From Phlegmacium glaucopus (taxonomy: Eukaryota; Basidiomycota; Agaricomycetes; Agaricales; Cortinariaceae), in NCBI GenBank assembly GCA_015039465.1, contig MU130046.1, forward strand, positions 148,081 to 197,677: DNA of 49,597 nt, read 5' to 3'. Positions 41,588 to 49,597 of this stretch are shown here, in pieces. Each line of letters begins with the position of its first letter. Position 1 is the first letter of the stretch. The translations under genes were made by a program, and so were the position numbers. The notes beneath the pieces were generated by a model that made no database searches, was not told where the DNA came from, and worked only from the letters and a program-made list of their open reading frames with translations.

Positions 41588-44399
41588 GATGACCCTGACC
41601 CTCTTGCGGTGGCAGGAAACAGTTTGATGGTTAGAACGGTGAAGATGTCTTCGAACAGGTGCGCATCTCGTACACCCATTATTCATCTTGGTTGCTTAAA
41701 TCAATCATCCATACTACCAGCTTATAAAAACTTTGATACACATAAGTCGTTAATCAGGTCACTCAATTCTAAAGCCTTATTTCCAGGTATATTCCTGATG
41801 CGTGTTATCACAACTACATCTCTTAATGACGTACTTCAGTCAACACCGAAGAGCTTAAAAAACCGTATCTTTACAGCGACTTGACTTCAACGCCAAAGTA
41901 CAAACCCAGAACACGTAACTGCTAAGGGGCCTGACGTGTCTATGATCGCAAGCGAGACTTCTGCTGCATCGGCAGCAGCAACAACAAAGGAGCTAAGCAA
42001 GAAAGAGTTGGGAAGGGTGGGAGTACGCAGGTTGTGTTAGCGGCGAAGGCAAAGAAACAGCAGTGACCAGAGCCTTCAGCGTATGGATCTTTGGAGGTGA
42101 GAAATGGTGCAAGAGAGGTCAACGACGACAATGTTGGTGTTGAAGAACCCGAGACGAAGCGGGCAAGGGCGATGGAAAGTTGTGCATGAGGGGCGTCGGG
42201 AAAGTGGGGTGTGGGTGCTGTGTCTTGGTGACAATGGCAGAAGAGGAGGTGGTGGCTGGCTGGCTGGGGGGTGGCGATTGGGAGGTAGGGCTGCTGGCGA
42301 AAATTGGGGTCCCTGCTGTCCTTTGGGATGTGGCTGCGCGACGGCTTTGGATCGACGTCGAACCTGCTGGGGTGACTCTGATCATGCACTAAGACTCGAC
42401 CTTTCCTGAAGGAGAACATAATGATGGAGAACAACCTAGAAGAACGTGGCGAGGGGACTGACTCCACCCCCAAAACTTCCACAATACCTCTTCAACTAAA
42501 GACAGCTCCATTCTTGATCCAAACGTAGGAGTACCACATCTCCAGCCAGCCGGTTCAATTATCTTCTCTATACCTCCTCTCTTCGTTCGTCATGACGTCA
42601 GTAAGGGGTTCTTTTAGTTTGTGCGGAACCTTCGTCTTTGCGCAACCGTCTTCGTCACTCTGACGACTTCCCATCCTGAAGAGGCTGCAAGTACCACGAT
42701 CTCTCGTAACGTCCTCTCCTGAGAATTGTGCATCTATATCAAAGAGTCAGTAGCGTTTCAAAGGGAAGAGATAAAAACCAACCGTTAAATCCAATAGCCA
42801 TTCGCGCTAACTCTACCCAGATTGCACAGCAAACGAGCAGGAAAAAGAATACTCCCTCTGCGCCTTCCACGCCTTGCAAACCACCACTTGTATTTTCCGG
42901 ACGTGCCTACTGGAAGGGGCTTTGCGTCGTTCGCGGCCGCGGCAGTAAAAGGATCCTTCGTGCGAAATCATCAGGCCAATCGTGTAAGACTATACGAAGC
43001 AGAGATGCAGCTGCATTCCAGACAGGCTGAGGTGTGAAGAAGTCATGAGCTATTTAGAATGAATGTTTCGTCACCGTTGCGAAATTGAGGTGGATTGTCA
43101 TTACAACCTGCCTTGGAATGTGACTGCCGATTCTAATGCTTCTGGGCATTTCGCTTTCCAAGCCTGTCCAAACGTCAACTAAACAATTATACTTTCAATG
43201 GATATATAATACCTTTTTACTATCACAGGACGATCCTGGATAATGAACTTTCAGCCCAATCCACCCTCATCTGTGGAGGAAAAGGTTGAAGCAAGGAGCC
43301 TTCTTGCGGAGCCGATTCCGCCTTCAACGTCAATACATATACTTCCCTGAGGTAGAGTTCCAGTTAAACTCTATATCGACGAAAAATTTCTTCAGCAGTG
43401 TTCCTAGACGAAGATGGGACACGACAGAAAGTGATTGAGTTGGGCTTGAATCATTTGACATCTCTTCCTCAATCGTCTCGTACACAGAGCGTGAGATATG
43501 GGACTTGGGAGTATCTTCGTCGGTAGCCGGTGCCTCGGGCCCGACCACGAGCCTTATTTCTTGCGACGGTGGACATAATGTGCAAGAATGCGAGATTAAC
43601 TCAAATGTTGTGAGCGTGTAGTTGGCTGACGCGATTGCGCACGTGATTTCAGAAAGAAGGACTGACCAGTGACTATAAAGTTCGCCTCAAATTGGCCAAC
43701 TCTACCATGAATTCTCTCAAGAACCCAGCGTCCGACTTGGGGAAGATTGGGTCGAAGTTGGAACCCAAGTTGGGCTACCGTGAGTCCAACGTGAACTTCA
43801 CCCTATAATTAATGGATGATTTGTGACTCTACCTAGCATCTGGCATACGGCCCTTTGCAGTAAGTTATTTTCAAGCAGCCTCAAGGATGCCAGGTTACAT
43901 GACGTAACTCACTACCTCCTGTTTATCTGTATCCAACTTCGAGGACGAGAAGCCCGCAGTCGGTGAACATGAGAAAAGTGACTACACTTATGAAGGTTAG
44001 TATGGTAACCCCCCGGTTTGCTCGTAAAATCTAAACAATGGAAATTGTCACATTGACATTTGATTCGGCCAGTAAAGCATGAACTGCCCTTCAAATTTCA
44101 ATATACCGTCACTTGAATTCATTAATCAACTTCCATCAGATTTGGAAGAAGGCCGCTCCGCGAGGCAGAGTTAATCTACGGGTTGGCGCGCAGCACTGGG
44201 TTCAAGGTTTACTCCACCGCGTTTTACGTTCATATTACTCGGAAATTGTTTCCTTCCAAAGACCGGTTCTTTCTATTGATTTCTATCACTCATCAGACAT
44301 GCAGGTGTATAGCTTTTACAATCTTGAGGGTATATAGGAATCGCTGGACCATACCAGTACCGGGAATTTCATCGACTAACTCAGCACATACCAACCATC
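41588..44399. other. 2.8-kb region without a supportable gene
   Basis: Open frames overlap on both strands (41940-42482 minus, 42104-42409 plus, 42728-43030 plus, 43330-43548 minus) without any family signature. The best protein-like bits are a minus frame at 43548-43330 (acidic, Ser-rich, intron-like edge) and a possible short gene from ATG 43708 (MNSLKNPASDLGKIGSKL, then a GT donor) with a later charged stretch around 43936-43995 (NFEDEKPAVGEHEKSDY). I could not join them with proper splice signals, so they are not called. Confidence 0.4.
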
Positions 44400-45750
44400 A
44401 TGGAGCAGGGTTCCGCTCAACTCTGTGATGATGCCAATCCACCACGCAGGGATAGCGGAGTCCTGGTTCGGGTTCCACTCCTGGTTGCACGTTCTTTCGA
44501 GGGATTAGCTCCCAATCCGGTGGTAGGAGTACCTAGGAGACGCCGCATTCTTACAGGGGATCCTGATCCTGAGACTGGCTCTGCTTTTCCCCTTCGTCAT
44601 GTGAATCATGCTGAACCTCCTTCACATGAGGATGAAGCCTCGCCTCACGCCGGCACACCAGCTCAACAATGGCTCATCATCGATCTCACAATCAATCGGC
44701 TATGCAGGATAATAACAATCATGGTACTTGGATTTTGGGGAGGCTGGTCACCCATGCCGGCAGAACCAAAAGTCCCTGTCAGTGCCACTTGGGTGACTTA
44801 CATTTGCATCATTACTGACTGGTAAGTGGTCATGATACGTTACAAATATATAATTGACTCTGGGCTTGAAGGATCGTCCTTTCAACATGTCTGGATTGTA
44901 TGTATCCCGCTGCGATGGATTGGTACTTTCGCACGCATCAATGGCGCCTTGTTGTCAAGGACAAACGACCTCGAGCGACGGTTACAGGATATAGCATTCT
45001 CAACACTTTGGTCGGGCTGGGAATCGCTGTCTTTAAATATATATTTCAGAAGGATCAACCAGTATTAACCAGCACAGACTTTATTGCAGGAAGTCTTATT
45101 TTCGTGGGGTTTGTACCATCTATTGATCGATGGAGTCTTTTCTGACCAGACCTTCCAGTTTGTACTGGCTTGGTCGCATGGAGGGAAACGCAGAACATTC
45201 AGGCGCATGGTTCTTTCACGATGATTACAGTGCTTATATTTCGAGAAGTGAGTCCCTGGTTAAGTGTTTAATTTATCTTGGACTTACATACTCTCAGTCG
45301 TCTGGAACATGTTCTTAGTCGTCAGGATCATGTTCGCTTTGTGTAAGTGCAAGTTCATCCTCTTTTCCATCTATACTTCGATAGATAACTTTTGGATCTT
45401 TTAGTGTCTTGGTGGTGGATTTTTTTCGCATCGTGGCCATTGTCAACATATTACGGAATCGTGGCGATCCTGAACTGGCTTTACAATTTCTCACTCTTAA
45501 AGTTGGTCTTATTGTAGAATGTGTCCTACTAGGCTGGTATTTTTTAATTCCCGTTTTGCCATATTTATTCAAGTGGGCGCACTGGGATCAAGGTCTGTGG
45601 TACAGGCACCTCCCGCCATTGCTGGCCATGTTGGCAGCATGGGTGCTGGTTGTTGTCATTGGTTTACGGGGGGATCTCCCGAATATTTTATTCCCGTGCA
45701 GTGGTAGTACATCTATAGTTTGTAGTGCTCTGATTACATATGCCTATTAG
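44400..45750 (+). CDS. Multi-pass membrane protein of unknown function (378 aa)
   Basis: Exons: 44400-44821, 44872-45108, 45159-45247, 45298-45340, 45405-45750; every junction is GT-AG with introns of about 50-64 bp and phases agree (1,137 nt). A Pro/Arg-rich cytosolic-type N-terminus (1-90) is followed by about six hydrophobic stretches: around residues 97-118, 130-150, 185-203, 211-224 (AGSLIFVGLYWLG), 250-275 (VWNMFLVVRIMFAFVLVVDF), 290-320 and 335-355. There is no signal peptide. Conserved-looking charged loops include YPAAMDWYFRTHQWRLVVKD. I do not recognise the family; the topology could suit a receptor-like or transporter-like protein, but no motif supports either. Confidence 0.7.
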
Positions 45751-48700
45751 GAGAGTTGTACAGTAGTTTGCCCCCGTTTTCGGTCTGTGGCAGTAAGCTA
45801 ACATATGCACGTTCTTCGACAACATGATAGTTGTGAGATAGAGTAGTAAATAAGACATCGCAAGTCGCGTTATTATGGAGGGAGGAGGCCATGACTGGGG
45901 CTGGGCTAAATTCGATTTAATTAGATTTGTGACATACCTAAGCCCGATCCGTCTATCATCTCTTGACCCAACTCCTTCGTTATCACAATGCTATTATTGA
46001 GATGGGAGTGACAATAAGCCCACGAGAGGACACGAATCCTCCAAATTCGGATCGCATCGTGTAGCCGAAACGGTATCCCAAATCACATTGGTCGGAAAGA
46101 CGCGTCGTCGGTGGGGGGGGGCAAGTAGCAAGAAAATGGGATGGTTATTTTGTGTGTACGTCTTCTCTGCTAAACTGTCATTTAATATTCGTTTAAATTC
46201 AGCAGCAGCAGCTTGCGCAGGGGAAGCCGCAGGGGAATTCGAACACACCGATGATTCATGATTTGATGAGGTGTGTTGTCATCGGCGTATCCTCAGGTCA
46301 CGGTCCCTTGCGGTTTTGAGCCAAAATCAAGTTCTGTTTGTGTATTTGATTTATTCTCAGCGCTTCGCCCCTTTTTTATTATTTCTTAGCAAAGGTTAAT
46401 TCGCCGTTACCGACATGGGCTCTCTGGTTATCTCAGTAACACGCACCTCGCCCAGTAAATCAGGTTTTCTTTCGACGACATTCTGTTGTGAATCTTCGGT
46501 GGGATCGTGAGTATCGATTGCTTTTGTCCCTCCCTTCTTGCAGCTTGAGATTGGCTTTGAGTTTCCAAATTGAGCTTCGCGCTTCCGAGGCGCTTGTATT
46601 TTCTAATCTACTATTAAATGCCTATGGCAACTGGCACATTTAGCATCCTCCAGGCCACCGATATACCTCCAGTTCCTTCGCAATCACGCCTGTCCGTCCC
46701 CACTGTACCCCTCTCTACGCTAGCCTAAATTGACAAATGAGGATTCTATAAATGATTTATATTTCTACAACGAGCGCGGTGCCCGGGTCGTAGCTCGCGA
46801 AAACAGGATCGTCATATGCGACTTTAGCACTATCTTATTTTAAAGGATTAATTCGTCACCAGCTTCAACTCCCTATGAATTTCCCGACTAAAATGAGATT
46901 TCACAAGAGCCGAGAATTGGAGTTTGGGGGATGAAGTGTTCTCTGAGACTCTCGGTCTTGAGGTGAGTATCTGTTGAGATAATTGATGGCCACCACGAAC
47001 AAACCTGAACGCATACTACGGCCACATGTGGCCACAGTGCCACAAAGTGGCCACCTCCATTGTTTATTGGGACGGTTATACACGGCTCCATATCCCCCGT
47101 CACTTAAGAACGACTTAAGGGGAACTAGCATTGGTTCATAGGTAAAAAAGACTAAAATCAAGTGGCAACAGGTAGGATATCCAGGGCTGAAAGTTGGGTC
47201 AGAGCAAGAGAGAACGCTAAAGGGTAAGAAAATCAAAACATTTTCGTGACAAAAATAACCCATTGTATTACCTGGTTCTCATCCTCCACTTTAGCAGATA
47301 CTATAAGTACTGTTTATATAACGGCAAAGACCTACCTTGCCGCCACCCTGGACATTCTAGATAGGTGTGGAAGAGGTCAGAGGATCAGCGATTCACAGGG
47401 CCGGGTAGGAGTGCAGAGAAACCATAGCCGCAGGAACAGACGAAAGGGTCCTATGTCCTAAGCGTAAATCTCCCCCATAACCTCTTCCATCATCCGTATG
47501 GAAAATGGTAAGGAAATGCACGGTAAAGGACATAGCTAACCATTAAACGTACCGGTTCCGCTGCTACGGTTCAAAGATATAATCCCAACGCTCACCAGTG
47601 TTTTCGTACTCGCTATGACCACAGCACCTCTAACTCCCTCATTTCGAAAAATCATCACTCACTAGGAACTCGATAACAGAGCAAACACGAAGATAGTTGT
47701 TTCATCGTACTGAACAGTAGCTTTTCCTATAACTGAAAACTCAGAGAGCACTACCGCGACTGTCTATATTCCGCCTGCCACCGAGGACCTTACATCTCCC
47801 GCAGAGCATCATACTCCTAGCAGAACCCAGGATACACATTCACCTACAGAGGGTAGGGATAACGGTATTGTCTACGTCAGGGTTGCGGAGGATAAACGAC
47901 TCCAAGTTAAGCAGCATCGCACATCTTTAGGCTAAATAGCCCACACTGTATATAACTCCGTGGTGACAGTTGTATTTTCCCCTTGAACCGTTCTCTATCC
48001 TACCAGAAGCTCAAGACCAAATCACGACGATGACACTGAAACCGTTCTAGCTATCCAACTCTTCGAAATAAGGTCAGCTGTGAACACCATTCCAACTAAC
48101 TACTTCAATTAAGACCGAGCCCACATCGCCGTCTTAAATACACTTAGAGGAGGAGCGGCGCAAGTTAATCTCGGTACACTCGCTTCGGCAGGGTAAGGTC
48201 CAGTAGCCATCATACTCAATGGGGTCGTTTTAGTAAGCCGCCTCGTCGGCTGCATGGTAACCGTTCCCATAGTAGTAGTTGAAGTTGTTACTCGCGGACA
48301 GGTCATCGCCATCATTAGGACTGAAACACAAAGTAGTGGCCCAATGATCACAAAAACTGAAATGGCTGTCAGAAAGGTGGGGATAGAGCAGCTGCTCGAC
48401 GGGAACTAAGGAGTTATCAGAAGGGTCGGTAAGGAGGTGGACCGTTTTACGTCATACCCAGGCATACTACAAGGAAGGGCGTTAACCTCGTCTACTGGCC
48501 GAGAACCCGAAACCTCCGACCGGATCGTCATTCGCGATATCATCTCCTTGGACTCCCCCGCAACCGTGCTGACCGCAGTGGATCATCCTCGACCCACAGT
48601 CTACGCTATATCCTGCGTTATACCACGCCATTCTTTCCAGATAGCTACCACCGTAAAACATCCAGCGCAACTTATTATCGGGCTTCCACCAGCACAGGCA

Positions 48701-49398
48701 GTGATTCGCGTCTATCCTCCCGTTATGTCTAATCGCACAGAAAACTGTTAGGTGGTCCGTACAGTTTACGGGACGATTATAGGAGCCATTAGACAGCATG
48801 GAACCTTAGGACCAGGAATAGTGCTCCTTAGGCTCGTCATTTTCGTCATGCTTAGTCGAGGTAAACGAACTGTCCTGGAAGGCGCTCTACTCGACGGAAA
48901 TCCCGGAGGGTTCTCAGGTCTCGTCATCTCATCAAGAGCTCCTTGACGACAAGTTATAGCCTTGTCACGTAGAGTTCCTTCCGCGCTTGTCGTTCTAGCA
49001 AGCATTCGGTTAACAGTATACTTCACCCCGCCCATTCGAGTAGTCCTCCGGACAACGCCTACCCTAGTTATACCACAGGGTTCCGTCTCTGTAACTCCGA
49101 AACGGCGTACCAGCATGAGGTAAAGAAGGTCAAACGGAAACACGCCAGGTCAAAGAGCGGTCTCTTTACTCACCGATATGAGGCCTATACCTGTTATCCG
49201 AAACACCGTAGTCACCCCAGCTGTCATCTTCTTCACCACCCACTGTATTATCACAGCCCACATCCACAGTATCGCGTTTACACAGTCCTTAAAATTCTGC
49301 ACAAAGCTATCTGCGTTCACTCTGTTCTACTCAGCAAAGACAAAGATTTAGACCACCCATAAACTAAAGCCATCCGGGTATTGGACAATTTTAGAAAT
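45751..49398. other. 3.6-kb right-hand region with no supportable gene
   Basis: Stops interrupt every frame. The longest frames (46901-47263 minus, 48437-48751 plus, 48482-48799 minus, 48766-49143 minus) overlap in conflicting phases and show no family signature. In the minus direction at about 48800-48100 several frames in turn look weakly protein-like, for example FNYYYGNGYHAADEAAY ending in a stop codon, as if a gene had decayed by frameshifts and stops. Old element debris is the most likely content. Confidence 0.35.
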
Positions 49399-49399
49399 G

Positions 49400-49563
49400 G
49401 GATCTATTATCATATGCACTGAGTCAGTGACTATCTTGCTGACTATATAATCAGGTGACATGGATCTATTATCATATGCACTGATCTATGTCACTGGCAT
49501 TCATACTTCATTCACTTTCTATTCTGTTTTATGTGTGGAGTCAGTGACTATCTTGCTGACTCC
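49400..49563. repeat. Interleaved direct repeats and hairpin at the right edge
   Basis: GGATCTATTATCATATGCAC(TGA) occurs at 49400-49422 and 49462-49484. GAGTCAGTGACTATCTTGCT(GACT) occurs at 49421-49444 and 49538-49561. The second copy of the latter sits in a hairpin with arms GGAGTCAG/CTGACTCC (49537-49563). The pattern looks like the start of an element that continues beyond the window. Confidence 0.6.
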
Positions 49564-49597
49564 ATACAGATGTATCATGATTCCATAAATATATTCT

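Noticed and set aside
41940..42482. Minus-strand frame of 180 codons
   Set aside because: Composition looks like translated CT-rich DNA (Pro/Ser/Thr/Leu), with no family signature; overlapping frames on the other strand are equally long.
43708..43998. Possible short three-exon gene
   Set aside because: The first and last pieces look protein-like but no acceptor in the right phase joins them, so it was left in the intergenic description.

Overview
The window is nuclear DNA of a filamentous basidiomycete, most likely an agaricomycete. The genes carry many short introns of about 50-60 bp with GT-AG (occasionally GC-AG) ends. The protein families and the abundance of decayed DNA transposons also fit. 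No rRNA, tRNA or CRISPR was found. All spliced models below were built by hand from reading frame, splice signals and remembered family signatures, without any alignment.

Layout. (1) 1-9.4 kb is a gene-poor, AT-rich, repeat-rich tract. It holds the 5' part of a coiled-coil gene at the left edge, a 1.67-kb element with ~290-bp inverted ends around a dead transposase fragment, a 1.0-kb GAACT-rich inverted-repeat element and a small hAT-type MITE with an 8-bp target duplication. (2) 9.4-19.2 kb is a compact gene block: a divergent 498-aa G-alpha, a small one-pass membrane protein, an isoprenylcysteine methyltransferase (minus), a class II DAHP synthase of 16 exons, and a CFEM/GPI cell-surface protein (minus). 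(3) 20,120-25,812 is a complete Mutator-like element with 41/42-bp terminal inverted repeats and a perfect 9-bp target duplication. It encodes, apparently as one gene, a Ulp1-type SUMO protease joined to a MULE transposase. (4) 26.5-33.6 kb has a canonical 355-aa G-alpha and an importin-beta-3 (Pse1/IPO5-type) gene. (5) 33.8-41.6 kb is a tandem segmental duplication carrying two NACHT NTPase (NLR-like) genes, with a dead RhoGAP-like gene fragment between the copies. (6) 44.4-45.75 kb is a multi-pass membrane protein. The last 3.8 kb shows no supportable gene and ends in short repeats.

The genes do not form one pathway. The strongest candidate for something new is the transposon: a deSUMOylating protease domain sits upstream of, and probably in frame with, a transposase whose N-terminal tail carries about five hydrophobic/acidic motifs that look like SUMO-interacting motifs. 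Also notable are the two G-alpha genes about 15 kb apart, one lacking the catalytic switch II glutamine and using a 6-nt exon, and the paralogous empty site that dates the long-TIR insertion.
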